Part shown: positions 1 through 8,774 of the stretch, piece after piece
How the letters are laid out: each line of letters begins with the position of its first letter
Numbering within the stretch: position 1 is the stretch's first letter
Origin: Granulicella sp. S156
GTDB lineage: Bacteria; Acidobacteriota; Terriglobia; Terriglobales; Acidobacteriaceae
Length of the DNA: 64,000 nt
Direction: 5' to 3'
Assembly: GCF_009766105.1 (NCBI RefSeq)
Contig: NZ_LMUH01000026.1
Coordinates: 671,851-735,850 of the forward strand
Program-made: the position numbers and the translations under genes
Notes under the pieces: model-generated
Databases searched by the model: none
Told to the model about the DNA's origin: nothing
Seen by the model: the letters and a program-made list of their open reading frames with translations, nothing else

Positions 1-474
1 AGCCGAAGGCAACCGCGCAGACCAGTCGGAGACGCCGAACTCCTTAAAGAAACTCATCGCGCGCCAGTAGTAGAGAGCGGGTTTCTCCAACCAGGGCTTG
101 CCGTAGAGAATGGGCGTCACCGTTCCGCCCATCAGGCAGACGTAGGAGGCATGAATGTCGGTGGGCCGCAGGCTGTGGGGTGTAATCCGGGCATGAACCT
201 CGTGGCAATCCGCGGAATGAGCGGCGAGCATCTCACGCGCGATCTGTGCATAGCGTGGCTCATCGGCGCCGACGAGCCCCAACTGGTCACCGCCGATGTA
301 CGGTACCAGCCCAAAGAATAGAAAGTAGGCGGACACGCCCAGCAGGACGGCAAGCTCCCAAAGGGAACATCCCCAGTGCGTATGGGCGAGCTCGCGCAGC
401 CATCGCGGTCCAAAACGAGAGGTGAATCCCTTGCTGCGAGGGGTCGATGTTCCGAGTTGGGGAGTGTCCGTCAA
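1..474 (-). CDS. Glycosyltransferase family 39/ArnT-like membrane protein (C-terminus beyond window)
   Basis: Seen: an open frame of 158 codons on the minus strand that runs off the left edge. It encodes a hydrophobic first segment (LLGVSAYFLFFGLVPYIGG) followed by GADEPRYAQIAREML and TPILYGKPWLEKPALYYW. Family knowledge: the acidic DEPRYA motif in the first periplasmic loop and the GKPWLEKPALYYW stretch are typical of PMT/ArnT-type (GT39/GT83) polyprenyl-phosphate-sugar transferases of the inner membrane. Start: there is no ATG between the upstream in-frame stop and the first hydrophobic segment, so TTG at 474 is the best choice. It follows nrnA on the same strand at about 100 bp and may be the last gene of that arm. 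Substrate unknown. Confidence 0.75.
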   Translation of the reverse strand, partial: MTDTPQLGTSTPRSKGFTSRFGPRWLRELAHTHWGCSLWELAVLLGVSAYFLFFGLVPYIGGDQLGLVGADEPRYAQIAREMLAAHSADCHEVHARITPHSLRPTDIHASYVCLMGGTVTPILYGKPWLEKPALYYWRAMSFFKEFGVSDWSARLPSA

Positions 475-576
475 AATTCCGTCAAAGTACCATTGAATCT
501 CTTGGAAGATTCACCAACGTGTGCCGCCCTGAGCCAAGTTCCGGGAACGAGATTTAGGCTACCAGACTTCCCTGTC

Positions 577-1587
577 TTACTGGGCAAGTCGTTGCACAGA
601 CCGCACACGGTCCGGTTGAAGTTCCGCGACGATACGGGTGACAGCCTCGTCCAAAGAGCCATCAAGCGTACATCCACTGGCACTGCGATGCCCACCACCA
701 CCAAACCGCTCAGCCACCTTCGCAACATCGACTTCGCCCTTGCTCCGCAGACTTAAACGGAACTCCGTTCGCGATGGAAGCTCGCGCAAAAATACAGCCG
801 CCTCCACGCCTGCCATACCGATCAGATAGTTCACGATGCCCTCGCAGTCCTCGACCGCGGCATCGGCGCGGCTCATCTCCTCCTGCGTAATCCAGCTCCA
901 GGCGACAGTACCCTGTATCTCCATATTGCCGAGAGCCGCCCCCAGCAGCCGTATCTTACTGGGAGGATTGGAGAAATACACCGCTTGCGCAATTTTGTTG
1001 GCATCCGCGCCACTCTCTACCAGGTGCTCGGCTAGAGCAAATGTGGCGGCGACGGTGCTGGGATAGGTAAACGATCCCGTGTCGGTCAGTACCGCCGTAT
1101 AGAGACACGTTGCCATGTCCGCCGTGATCTTGGCACCGGAGGCGACGGCGAGGTCATAGATCATCGCGCCTACGGCACACGCCTCAGGGTCGATCCAGTT
1201 GAAGCTGGCGAACGTCTTCCCGCTGAGGTGGTGGTCGATATTGATCGTCAGCCCGGCACCCATATGATCGAACGCAATGCGCCCAAAGCCGGTTCGCTCG
1301 AAACCGTCGCACTCGAGCAGAACTGCGACATCCGGCGCGAGCATGGACGACGCCGCTGTGGGCAGGGCGGCCTGAATGCGTTCAACGCCTGGCAGACTGC
1401 GGTAGATGACCGGAATAGGGTCGGCGAAGGCGACAGTGACGCGTTTGCCCATGCCGTCCAGCAGGTGCATTAGCCCCAACGCCGACCCGATAGCGTCACC
1501 GTCAGGCCGTGCGTGCGAGGTCACGACAAAGCTCTCCTGTTCGCGAAGCAGGGACAGAAGATCGTCGATGTAGGTTGCGTTCTGCAT
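577..1587 (-). CDS. nrnA: DHH/DHHA1 phosphoesterase, bifunctional oligoribonuclease/PAP phosphatase NrnA
   Basis: 336 aa, the usual NrnA length. Seen: the DHH-domain metal motifs SHARPDGDAIGSA near residues 24-36, an Asp before LLECDGFERTG, IDHHLSG near 115, and TDTGSF near 168. The C-terminal DHHA1 domain carries GGGGHRSASG near 292-301. Known role: cytosolic Mn-dependent hydrolysis of nano-RNA and of 3'-phosphoadenosine 5'-phosphate. It lies 72 bp downstream of rbfA on the same strand, as in the ylxP-rbfA-nrnA order common in bacteria. Family assignment is firm; which of the two activities dominates cannot be read from sequence. Confidence 0.95.
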   Translation of the reverse strand: MQNATYIDDLLSLLREQESFVVTSHARPDGDAIGSALGLMHLLDGMGKRVTVAFADPIPVIYRSLPGVERIQAALPTAASSMLAPDVAVLLECDGFERTGFGRIAFDHMGAGLTINIDHHLSGKTFASFNWIDPEACAVGAMIYDLAVASGAKITADMATCLYTAVLTDTGSFTYPSTVAATFALAEHLVESGADANKIAQAVYFSNPPSKIRLLGAALGNMEIQGTVAWSWITQEEMSRADAAVEDCEGIVNYLIGMAGVEAAVFLRELPSRTEFRLSLRSKGEVDVAKVAERFGGGGHRSASGCTLDGSLDEAVTRIVAELQPDRVRSVQRLAQ

Positions 1588-1659
1588 GATGGCGGTTGTC
1601 AGCTGCCCAGTATCCCTCTCCCAGTGTTTTCGCTGAAATGGAGAACGGACAACAGAGAA

Positions 1660-2067
1660 CTATTTTTGCTTGGTCTCCGCGAGAGTAGTCTTTTTAGCCT
1701 GTTTGGCCCGGCGTTTCTCCATGCGTCCCAGCAGTTCATCCATACGGGCGTTGATCTTTTCGGAGCGGTCGATAGCAAACGTTATCTCCGGAACGTGGCG
1801 TACTCCCATGCGGTCGCGAATCTCGGTACGAATGAAGCCTCGCGCGGTCATAAGACCGGCAAGGGTGTCGGCCTCTTCTTTCTCATTGCCTGTAACGGCG
1901 ATGAAGACCCGGCAGCTTTTGCCGCCCGGCGCGAGGACAACCTCCGTGACGTGACAGGGGGCGATTCGCGGATCGCTCAACTCGCCTTCCAGCATGGCCG
2001 TAATCTCTTCGGCGAAGGTATTGACGACACGACCGCGGTGATAATCTCTTGCTCTTTGTTCAGGCAT
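1660..2067 (-). CDS. rbfA: 30S ribosome-binding factor RbfA
   Basis: 135 aa, typical for RbfA, with the single type II KH-like fold. Seen: the N-terminal RARDYHRGRVVNTFAEEI helix, LSDPRI, and the VTEVVLAPGGKSCRVFI strand region. The end is basic and Lys/Arg-rich (KRRAKQAKKT), as in many homologues. Role: binds the 5' helix of 16S rRNA and helps late 30S maturation. It sits between ylxP and nrnA on the minus strand, and the two genes probably share one transcript. Confidence 0.95.
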   Translation of the reverse strand: MPEQRARDYHRGRVVNTFAEEITAMLEGELSDPRIAPCHVTEVVLAPGGKSCRVFIAVTGNEKEEADTLAGLMTARGFIRTEIRDRMGVRHVPEITFAIDRSEKINARMDELLGRMEKRRAKQAKKTTLAETKQK

Positions 2068-2221
2068 GACTAGCCAAGCAGAATAGCACTTTTCGAAGGG
2101 ATTTCCGCATTGTGCCGCGAGAGGTACTCGTCATTTCCACCCCTAACGCTGTCCTCTCGACCAGAAACGCGTTTTTGCCCCGTAGCGGAAAGATCGGCGA
2201 TCTGGTTGATTCCAGAGAGAA

Positions 2222-2545
2222 TCATTCCATTTCACCCTCTAAGGTATCCAGCACAACATCGCTCTCGATAAAGCTATCCACGATCTCGCAACCCAACCCT
2301 ACGGCAAGCCGCCGGGTTGCCGCCTCAACCTCCCGAAGCTGCCCAGCCAGATAGGCCGACGAACCCGAGATTGCGACAATACCGAGCGTTGCGCGGTTCC
2401 AGACAACCGCCTCGTCCAGCTCGGCAACCGAGATATTGAAGCCGTGGCGGAGCTTATCTTTCAGCGAACGCACCACCTGCCGGCGATCTTTCAGGGAGTG
2501 CGCGTGTTCAATGGCGAGTTCTAGCGTGAGAGTGGCGATAGGCAT
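2222..2545 (-). CDS. DUF503 (YlxP-like) small protein
   Basis: 107 aa, the usual DUF503 length. Seen: the N-terminal MPIATLTLELAIEHAHSLKD(R)R pattern and VVRSLKDKLRHGFNISVAELD, the conserved part of this family. Family knowledge: ylxP is linked to infB/rbfA in many genomes. Homologues have been implicated in ribosome biogenesis, but their biochemical role is not settled. It is the first gene of the leftward arm (ylxP-rbfA-nrnA). The 337-bp spacer upstream separates it from the divergent rimP arm and probably holds promoters for both directions. Confidence 0.9.
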   Translation of the reverse strand: MPIATLTLELAIEHAHSLKDRRQVVRSLKDKLRHGFNISVAELDEAVVWNRATLGIVAISGSSAYLAGQLREVEAATRRLAVGLGCEIVDSFIESDVVLDTLEGEME

Positions 2546-2882
2546 GGCTATTGGGACACAGGGCTATAAGTTGGCGCCTGCTTTGGTGAGTGGGCTTCAA
2601 CCCGCCGCTGAAAGTCGCTCACAGGCAGTGACTTTAGCCTCGGAGAGGACGATGCCAGTGTAAGCCCACAATTCTCTGCATGGCACTGCCCTTGAATTTT
2701 CCATGATTCCGGCCTATGCTCTTTAAAGCAGACGAATTTGTTCTGCCGCAGATAGTAGCCGTGAGCAAACCGGCAAGTGGCGGAAGAGAGGAGTGGGCGA
2801 GAGCCCACTTTTTGTTTGCTCTAAAGACGGTTTCGCGGAGAGGTGACAGCATCCGCAAAATCCAAGCACCACAAGACGACTT
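2546..2882. promoter_or_regulatory. Divergent intergenic region between ylxP and rimP
   Basis: No gene is seen in these 337 bases. They separate the two divergent arms of the ribosome-maturation cluster, so both promoters should lie here. The only clear structure is the hairpin at 2792-2813 on the rimP side. The left half contains loosely palindromic pieces but no recognised repeat family. No confident -35/-10 pair was picked. Confidence 0.6.
2792..2813 (+). promoter_or_regulatory. Terminator-like leader hairpin upstream of rimP
   Basis: Perfect 7-bp stem agtgggc/gcccact with a GAGA loop followed by TTTTT, 70 bp before the rimP start and oriented with rimP. Family knowledge: short GUGGGC..GCCCAC-U-run hairpins of this kind often precede the rimP-nusA-infB operon in Gram-negative bacteria. 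In this position the hairpin could attenuate rimP or terminate a short upstream transcript. Its function here is inferred. Confidence 0.6.
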
Positions 2883-3464
2883 ATGGCCTTGCAGCTAGAG
2901 ACAATTCGCGCCACTGCCGACCGCGTTGCGGCCTCCCACAGCCTCGAGGTCGTGGACCTTGAGTTCACCGGCGGAGCCAAGCATCGCTCGCTCCGGGTAT
3001 TTCTCGAAAAAGATGCAGAGGCGCGTGCCCGATTCGCCGAGGAAGCCGCCTCCAACGAGGAAGCCGGGCTGCCCAAGGGAGTTCCGGTAGAGACGCTCTC
3101 AGGCGTAACCCACGAAGACTGCGCACACTTTGCCCGTGACTTTGGCACGGTACTCGACGTGGAGGATCTCATCCCCGGCGCGGAGTACACGCTCGAAGTC
3201 AGTTCACCGGGCCTGGAACGCAAGTTGCTGAAGGCCGCCGATTACGAGCGGTTCAAGGGCAGCCTGGTGAAGGTGCAGACGTTTTCGCCGGTCGACAACA
3301 ACCGGCACTTCACAGGACGGCTGACGGCCTTCGAGGGCACCGACCTGACACTCGATCTGGCCGCCGTAAAACAGAAGGGCAAAGCAAAAAAAGCCCTGAC
3401 GACGCAGATCGTCGAGATTTCGCTGGCAAACGTAGAAAAAGCAAACCTGGTAGCAGAGATTTAG
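2883..3464 (+). CDS. rimP: Ribosome maturation factor RimP
   Basis: 193 aa, slightly longer than the usual 150-160 because of an acidic insertion (KDAEARARFAEEAASNEEAG) between the first strands. Seen: N-terminal VVDLEFTGGAKHRSLRVFLEK, VTHEDC and the strongly conserved YTLEVSSPGLERKL near residue 102, followed by the SH3-like C-terminal domain. Role: early 30S subunit assembly in the cytoplasm. It is the first gene of rimP-nusA-infB. The spacer to nusA (110 bp) carries an inverted repeat. Confidence 0.95.
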   Translation: MALQLETIRATADRVAASHSLEVVDLEFTGGAKHRSLRVFLEKDAEARARFAEEAASNEEAGLPKGVPVETLSGVTHEDCAHFARDFGTVLDVEDLIPGAEYTLEVSSPGLERKLLKAADYERFKGSLVKVQTFSPVDNNRHFTGRLTAFEGTDLTLDLAAVKQKGKAKKALTTQIVEISLANVEKANLVAEI

Positions 3465-3490
3465 CAAGAGCGTTCTCAGTGGTCCATTGG

Positions 3491-3532
3491 CAGTTCTCAG
3501 GAGATCCGGATTCGGCTTTCCCCTGAGAACTG
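3491..3532. repeat. Inverted repeat in the rimP-nusA spacer
   Basis: The 11-nt arms cagttctcagg (3491-3501) and cctgagaactg (3522-3532) are perfectly complementary across a 20-nt loop. Additional partial copies of the gttctcag/ctgagaac motif flank them (3472-3480 and 3531-3539). It may form an mRNA hairpin that modulates nusA expression, or it may simply be an intergenic repeat; there is no T-run typical of a terminator. Confidence 0.55.
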
Positions 3533-3574
3533 AGAACTGGGAACGAAACATGGAAGAGAAACGAGAAGACCAAA

Positions 3575-5209
3575 ATGGCAAGTCCCCTGTATCAGTCAAT
3601 TGAGTTGTTGAGCCACGAGAAGGGTATCGACCCGGAGATCGTGGTAGGCGCCGTGGAAGACGCGATTGCTCTGGCGACGCGCAAGTACTACAAGACCGTC
3701 GAAAACATGCGCGGCGAGATGGACCGCGAAACCGGCGAGATTCGCGCCTACGTCTTCAAGACCGTTGTGGAGTCGCCCGAGCTCGTCGAGGATGCCGACA
3801 ACCAGCTTGCCCTGGAGCAGGCCCGCGAACTCGCACCCGAAGTCGAAGTCGGCGGCGAACTGCGCTTCTACAAGGACACCACCCCGCTGGGCCGCATCGC
3901 CGCCCAGATGGCCAAGCAGGTCATCTTTCAGAAGGTTCGCGAGGCCGAACGCGATACCGTGTTCAACGAGTACGCCCACCGCGCCGGCGAGATCCTGACC
4001 GCAACCGTCAAGCGGCTGGAGCCGATGGACGTGATCTTCGATCTCGGCAAGGCCGAGGCCCGTATGCCCAAGCGCGAGCAGTCGCGGCTGGAGCAGTTTT
4101 CTGTCGGTGAGCGTGTTCGCGTCGTCCTGCTGCGCGTGGATCGCGCCGCCAAGGGCCCACAGGTCATCGTCTCCCGCGCTGCACCGGCGCTGGTGCAGTC
4201 GCTCTTTCAGAGCGAAGTACCTGAGATCTACGACGGCACGGTCAGCATCCGCGCCATCGCCCGCGAGGCCGGCGAGCGCACCAAGATCGCCGTCGTCTCC
4301 CGCGACAAGGACGTCGACCCAGTCGGCGCCTGCGTCGGCATGAAGGGTATGCGCGTGCAATCGATCATCCGCGAGTTGCGCGGCGAAAAGATCGACATCA
4401 TCGAGTACTCCGAGGAGATCACGACCTTCGCTGAAAAGGCATTGCAGCCCGCCAAGGTCTCCCGTGTCTCGATCACCGACCTGGCGGAGAAACAGCTCGA
4501 AGTTATCGTCGACGACACGCAGCTCTCGCTGGCCATCGGCAAGAAGGGCCAGAATGTCCGGCTTGCGGCCAAGTTACTGCAATGGAAGATCGATATCAAG
4601 AGCGAAGAGGAGAAGCGCCAGGAGGTCGAGCAGCAGATGCAGGCCATGACCGGCGGCCCCTCGACGCCGATCGAACAGGTTACCGAGCTCGGCGAGTCGG
4701 TGATGGAGAAGTTGATCGCGGCAGGCATTACGACGGTCGAATCTTTGGCCGACATGACCGCCGAAGAGCTGGGCGAGGTCCCGGGCATCGGCGACAAGAC
4801 TGTCGAGAAGATCGCAGTCGCCGTTCGCCACTACTTCGGCCAGTACGAAGAGGGCGAGGAGCGTCCGGTTCCGACTCCAACCGAGCCAACTTTGGCCAAG
4901 GGCGAGGAAGCTATTGCCGCGGCTGCTGCATCCGATGAAGCAGGCGACGAGGTACATTCCATGACCGAAACACCGGAAGAGATTCTTGCAGCACAAGCCT
5001 CCGATAGCGGCGAGGCCGAAGAAGTCAACGATTTTTCAACCGAGGACATTGCAGCCGTTGAGGATGCAATCTCCGACAGCGACGCAAACGATGCTAACGA
5101 CGCTCGCGAAGAAGGCATCGAACTGGACAACGACACCGTAGACGAACTGGTGGATCAGGCCCAGGAGTTTTCCGACGAAGGCATCGACGAGGGACGCGAT
5201 CGTGGCTAA
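3575..5209 (+). CDS. nusA: Transcription termination/antitermination factor NusA
   Basis: 544 aa. Seen in order: NusA N-terminal RNA-polymerase-binding domain (1-130), S1 domain (about 135-200), two KH domains with VGACVGMKGMRVQSI (near 250) and LAIGKKGQNVRLA (near 320), a helix-hairpin-helix region with GEVPGIGDKTVEKI (near 405), and a long acidic Ala/Asp/Glu-rich tail (440-544). Role: binds RNA polymerase and nascent RNA to control pausing, termination and antitermination. The acidic tail replaces the repeated C-terminal AR domains of E. coli NusA. Its neighbours are rimP and infB; ylxR, which often follows nusA, is absent. Confidence 0.96.
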   Translation: MASPLYQSIELLSHEKGIDPEIVVGAVEDAIALATRKYYKTVENMRGEMDRETGEIRAYVFKTVVESPELVEDADNQLALEQARELAPEVEVGGELRFYKDTTPLGRIAAQMAKQVIFQKVREAERDTVFNEYAHRAGEILTATVKRLEPMDVIFDLGKAEARMPKREQSRLEQFSVGERVRVVLLRVDRAAKGPQVIVSRAAPALVQSLFQSEVPEIYDGTVSIRAIAREAGERTKIAVVSRDKDVDPVGACVGMKGMRVQSIIRELRGEKIDIIEYSEEITTFAEKALQPAKVSRVSITDLAEKQLEVIVDDTQLSLAIGKKGQNVRLAAKLLQWKIDIKSEEEKRQEVEQQMQAMTGGPSTPIEQVTELGESVMEKLIAAGITTVESLADMTAEELGEVPGIGDKTVEKIAVAVRHYFGQYEEGEERPVPTPTEPTLAKGEEAIAAAAASDEAGDEVHSMTETPEEILAAQASDSGEAEEVNDFSTEDIAAVEDAISDSDANDANDAREEGIELDNDTVDELVDQAQEFSDEGIDEGRDRG

Positions 5210-5233
5210 GAGCTGCGGTTCGTACCTACAAAG

Positions 5234-5276
5234 CCCAACCCGCGACGGTTTTCACAGAGAAACGTTTCGGGTTGGG
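5234..5276 (+). repeat. Inverted repeat in the nusA-infB spacer
   Basis: Arms cccaacccg (5234-5242) and cgggttggg (5268-5276) are perfect complements around a 25-nt loop, shortly after the nusA stop. It could be a weak terminator or an RNA-processing structure inside the operon. No long T-run follows, so full termination is unlikely. Confidence 0.45.
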
Positions 5277-5380
5277 ACTACAAATTTGAAATTTCAAGGG
5301 ATAATAGCCTTGAACCAACAACTACTCCGACATGAGGCTGATATGAACAGCTAAGCGCGCAGTGGAACGAAAAGGGACGG

Positions 5381-8300
5381 ATGAGCAAAGTTCGAATCAA
5401 CGATCTTGCACGGGAACTGGAAGTAAAAAGCAAACCTATTCTCGATGCCCTGATAGCGGTGGGCGTCACCGAAAAAAAGACGCATTCAAGCTCCATCGAA
5501 GAAGATGAAGCCGAGAAAGTTCGTGCGTACTTCAACCGCGGCGCACGCTCCGCAGCAACGGCAAAGCCTATGGCTGAGACCAAGCCTGCCTTCAATCTCG
5601 CGAACGTTTCCAAGCCCGGCGATGCGCTGAAGGCTATCCTCGAGCGCAAGCAGGCTGAGGCCGCCGCTAAGGCTGCACCACCCCGGCCTACGGTCGCAGT
5701 AACTGCGCCGCCAGTCGTGGCACGCCCTGCAGTAGCTGCCGCTCCACCAGCCGCTCCAAGCCCTGCGCCCACTCCTGCAGCAGCGGTTCCGACCGCCCCG
5801 GCTCCCCGGCGAATCGTTCCCTTGCCACGCCCCGCAGCTCCGGTCATTGTGGCTCCGCCAGCGATTGCAAACCGTCCGCCAACAGCCGGCGCCGTTGTCG
5901 CCAGGCCGCCCATCGTGGCGGCCCCTGCTGCCGTGGCCACTACGCCCCCAGCAGCTCCGGTTGTCGTGAAACCCGCCGCAGTTCCTGCGCCGCCACCAAC
6001 ACCAGTAGCTGCCCCTGCGCCCCCCGCTGCACCGACACCAACCCCTGCGCCTGAACCGGCACCGGTTGTCGAGACCGTCGAAGCAGCAGCTCCTGTGCCA
6101 GAAGCAGCCCCGGCAGCGCCTGCGGCTCCCGCAGTGCCGGTACGCCGTGTGGTGATGCCGCAAACCGGCCCTCGCCCCAGCTATACGGCTCCTGCTGTAG
6201 TTCCTGGCGCCGTTCGCCGTCCTATCTTCGAGCGTCCTCGCCCCGGTAGCGGTCCTGCTGGATCCGGCGGTCCGGGTGGTCCCGGCTCACGTCCGATGGC
6301 ACCTGGCGCACGTCGTCCGATGCACCCCACCCGCACCTTCCCAGGCGGTCCCGGAGGAGGTCCTGGTGGCCCCGGTGGGCGCCCCGGCTTTGCCGGTGGT
6401 CCTGGCGGTCCCGGAGCTCGTCCTGGTTTTGGGGCGCGTCCTGGCTTCGGAGCACGTCCCGGCGGCCCGGGCAGCATGCTGCCGCCGGCCGAAGGAGCTC
6501 CAGCTCCAGGCCGTCCAGCTCGTCCCGGTCAGCGCGGACGCGGTGGTCCACGCTACGAGAAGAACAAGGAAGTTGCGCTCAAGGGTTATAACCCGCGCTT
6601 TGGTGCTCCTCAAATCCCGATGGGCGAGGTGCCGATTACCAAGAGCATCACGGTCACCGAGGGTATCTCCGTAAAGGATCTCGCTGAGAAGCTGGACATT
6701 CGTGGCAAGGACCTCATCGCTACCCTGCTGATGAAGGGTGTCATGGTTACCGTCAACCAGTCGCTCGACGGCGAGCTGGTCAAGGAGGTCTCGCGTCAGT
6801 TCGGCGCGGACGCCACGATCATCACGGTCGAAGAGCAGCTGGAGAACGAGGCCATCGAGGGCTTCCTGGAAGACACCTCGAACATGGTCGAAGTCGTTCG
6901 CGCCCCGGTGGTTACCATCATGGGCCACGTCGATCACGGTAAGACTTCGCTGCTCGACGCTATCCGCTCCACCGACGTTGCAGCCGGTGAAGCCGGCGGC
7001 ATCACCCAGCACATCGGTGCGTACAAGGTGCACGTCACCAAGCCCGATTCTCCGGCCTTCGGCCGCGAGATCGTCTTCCTCGATACCCCTGGTCACGAGG
7101 CCTTTACCCGCATGCGTGCTCGCGGCGCCAAGATCACCGACATTGTCGTGGTCGTGGTCGCGGCCGACGACGGCGTGATGCCCCAGACCCTGGAGGCGAT
7201 CGATCACGCCAACGCGGCGAAGGTGCCGATCATCGTTGCGGTGAACAAGATCGACAAGCCTGAAGCGGACCCGAGCAAGGTGATGCAGCAGCTTGCGGCT
7301 CGCGGCATCCAGGCCAAGTCCATGGGTGGCGACACCGAGTTCGTCGAAGTCTCCGCGAAGAAGCGCCTCCACCTCGACGATCTCGAGGAGATGATCTGCT
7401 TCGTCGCGGACAGCAACGAACAGAAGGCTCAGCCGGAGCGTCCAGCGGTCGGCACGGTCATCGAAGCCAAGCTCGATCGCGGCCGTGGTGCGGTCGCCTC
7501 CATCCTGGTGCAGAACGGCACCCTGAAGATTGGCGACAGCTACATCGTCGGCAACACCTTCGGTAAGGTCCGCGCCATGTTCAACGATCGTGGTCAGGCC
7601 ATCACCGAAGCCGGTCCCTCGACTCCGGTCGAGATCCTCGGTCTCGAGTCGATTCCCGATGCGGGCGATACATTCCTCGTCATGGCGGACCGCGACAAGG
7701 CCAAGGGCATTGCGCAGTACCGCAAGATGAAGGAGCGCGAGGCGCAGCTTGCCAAGAGCTCGCGCGTGTCTCTCGAAGGCCTTGCCGAACAGATCAAGCA
7801 GGCAGGCGTCAAGGACCTCAACCTCATCCTCAAGGGCGATGTGCAGGGTTCGGTCGAAGTGCTGGCCGACTCGATGCAGCGCATGTCGACCGAGAAGGTG
7901 CGGGTCAAGGTGCTGCACTCGGGCGTCGGTGCTATCACCGAGTCGGATGTGCTGCTGGCCTCCGCGTCGAACGCCGTCATCATCGGCTTCAACGTACGGC
8001 CCGACCGCAAGTCGTCCGAGGTCGCCGAGCGCGAGAACGTCGAGATTCGTCTGCACTCGATCATCTACGAGTTGCAGGACGAGATCACCAAGGCGATGTT
8101 TGGCCTGCTCGAACCGGTCTACAAGGAGAACTACGCTGGCCGCGCCGAGGTGCTGCAGGTCTTCAAGATCACCAAGGTCGGCCAGATCGCCGGCTGCGTG
8201 GTCCGCGACGGCATCATCAAACGCGATGCTCAGGTCCGCGTGCTGCGCAACGGAGAAGAGGTCTGGAAGGGCAAGATCTCCTCGCTCAAGCGCGTCAAGG

Positions 8301-8530
8301 ACGATGTCAGCGAAGTCCGTCAGGGTGTCGAGTGCGGTATCGATCTCGCCGGCTACAAGGACATCAAGGCAGGCGACATCATCGAGGCCTTCACCACGGA
8401 GAAGCTGGCTGCAGAACTCGGCCAGAACTCCGCGGAAGCCAAGAAGGAACGCGATATCGCTGCGCTGAAGGAAGCCAAGGATCGCGAGAACGAAGTTGCT
8501 CGCGCCGAGGCTGAGACCACCAACGCCTAA
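5381..8530 (+). CDS. infB: Translation initiation factor IF-2
   Basis: 1049 aa. Seen: the IF2 N-terminal domain ([19 protein letters not shown]), then a Pro/Ala-rich linker (about 90-260) and a Gly-rich linker (about 290-385). A second IF2_N domain ([18 protein letters not shown]) and the GTPase domain follow, with G1 GHVDHGKTS (about 515), G3 DTPGHEAF, G4 NKID and G5 SAK, then domains II-IV. Role: GTP-dependent delivery of initiator tRNA to the 30S P site. The extended linkers explain the length relative to E. coli IF2 (890 aa). Last gene of rimP-nusA-infB; a strong terminator follows. Confidence 0.97.
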   Translation: MSKVRINDLARELEVKSKPILDALIAVGVTEKKTHSSSIEEDEAEKVRAYFNRGARSAATAKPMAETKPAFNLANVSKPGDALKAILERKQAEAAAKAAPPRPTVAVTAPPVVARPAVAAAPPAAPSPAPTPAAAVPTAPAPRRIVPLPRPAAPVIVAPPAIANRPPTAGAVVARPPIVAAPAAVATTPPAAPVVVKPAAVPAPPPTPVAAPAPPAAPTPTPAPEPAPVVETVEAAAPVPEAAPAAPAAPAVPVRRVVMPQTGPRPSYTAPAVVPGAVRRPIFERPRPGSGPAGSGGPGGPGSRPMAPGARRPMHPTRTFPGGPGGGPGGPGGRPGFAGGPGGPGARPGFGARPGFGARPGGPGSMLPPAEGAPAPGRPARPGQRGRGGPRYEKNKEVALKGYNPRFGAPQIPMGEVPITKSITVTEGISVKDLAEKLDIRGKDLIATLLMKGVMVTVNQSLDGELVKEVSRQFGADATIITVEEQLENEAIEGFLEDTSNMVEVVRAPVVTIMGHVDHGKTSLLDAIRSTDVAAGEAGGITQHIGAYKVHVTKPDSPAFGREIVFLDTPGHEAFTRMRARGAKITDIVVVVVAADDGVMPQTLEAIDHANAAKVPIIVAVNKIDKPEADPSKVMQQLAARGIQAKSMGGDTEFVEVSAKKRLHLDDLEEMICFVADSNEQKAQPERPAVGTVIEAKLDRGRGAVASILVQNGTLKIGDSYIVGNTFGKVRAMFNDRGQAITEAGPSTPVEILGLESIPDAGDTFLVMADRDKAKGIAQYRKMKEREAQLAKSSRVSLEGLAEQIKQAGVKDLNLILKGDVQGSVEVLADSMQRMSTEKVRVKVLHSGVGAITESDVLLASASNAVIIGFNVRPDRKSSEVAERENVEIRLHSIIYELQDEITKAMFGLLEPVYKENYAGRAEVLQVFKITKVGQIAGCVVRDGIIKRDAQVRVLRNGEEVWKGKISSLKRVKDDVSEVRQGVECGIDLAGYKDIKAGDIIEAFTTEKLAAELGQNSAEAKKERDIAALKEAKDRENEVARAEAETTNA

Positions 8531-8546
8531 TCCGCTACAAGCAAAT

Positions 8547-8580
8547 AAAAGGCCGGGAGAAATCCCGGCCTTTTGTTTTT
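8547..8580 (+). terminator. Rho-independent terminator after infB
   Basis: A-run, GC-rich stem ggccggga/tcccggcc with a short gaaa-type loop, then ttttgttttt. It begins 17 bp after the infB stop and ends the rimP-nusA-infB transcript. Confidence 0.92.
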
Positions 8581-8774
8581 GCCGGCCGTTCGATGGGGTG
8601 CGATTTACATATTTCTGCAGTCAGCGTGGCCTCAAAACACTTGCGCGAATATCGCACAAGTGTTATTCCTCATGGCGTCGTTTGGGTTTGCTACCTTTTC
8701 ATGGATCTTTAACGTCGAACTACAGTTCTCAACAAACATCTCTAGTCTTTTGCGGTTGGTTTCCTGGAGGAAAG

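Noticed and set aside
3596-4360. 254-aa minus-strand ORF overlapping nusA
   Set aside because: Low-complexity Leu/Ala/Asp-rich antisense frame of a conserved gene; no start signals or family features. The nusA frame accounts for the region fully.
6287-8056. 589-aa minus-strand ORF opposite infB
   Set aside because: Antisense shadow of the IF2 gene, composed of GC-rich complementary codons, without signal or domain pattern; the plus-strand frame is the conserved one.
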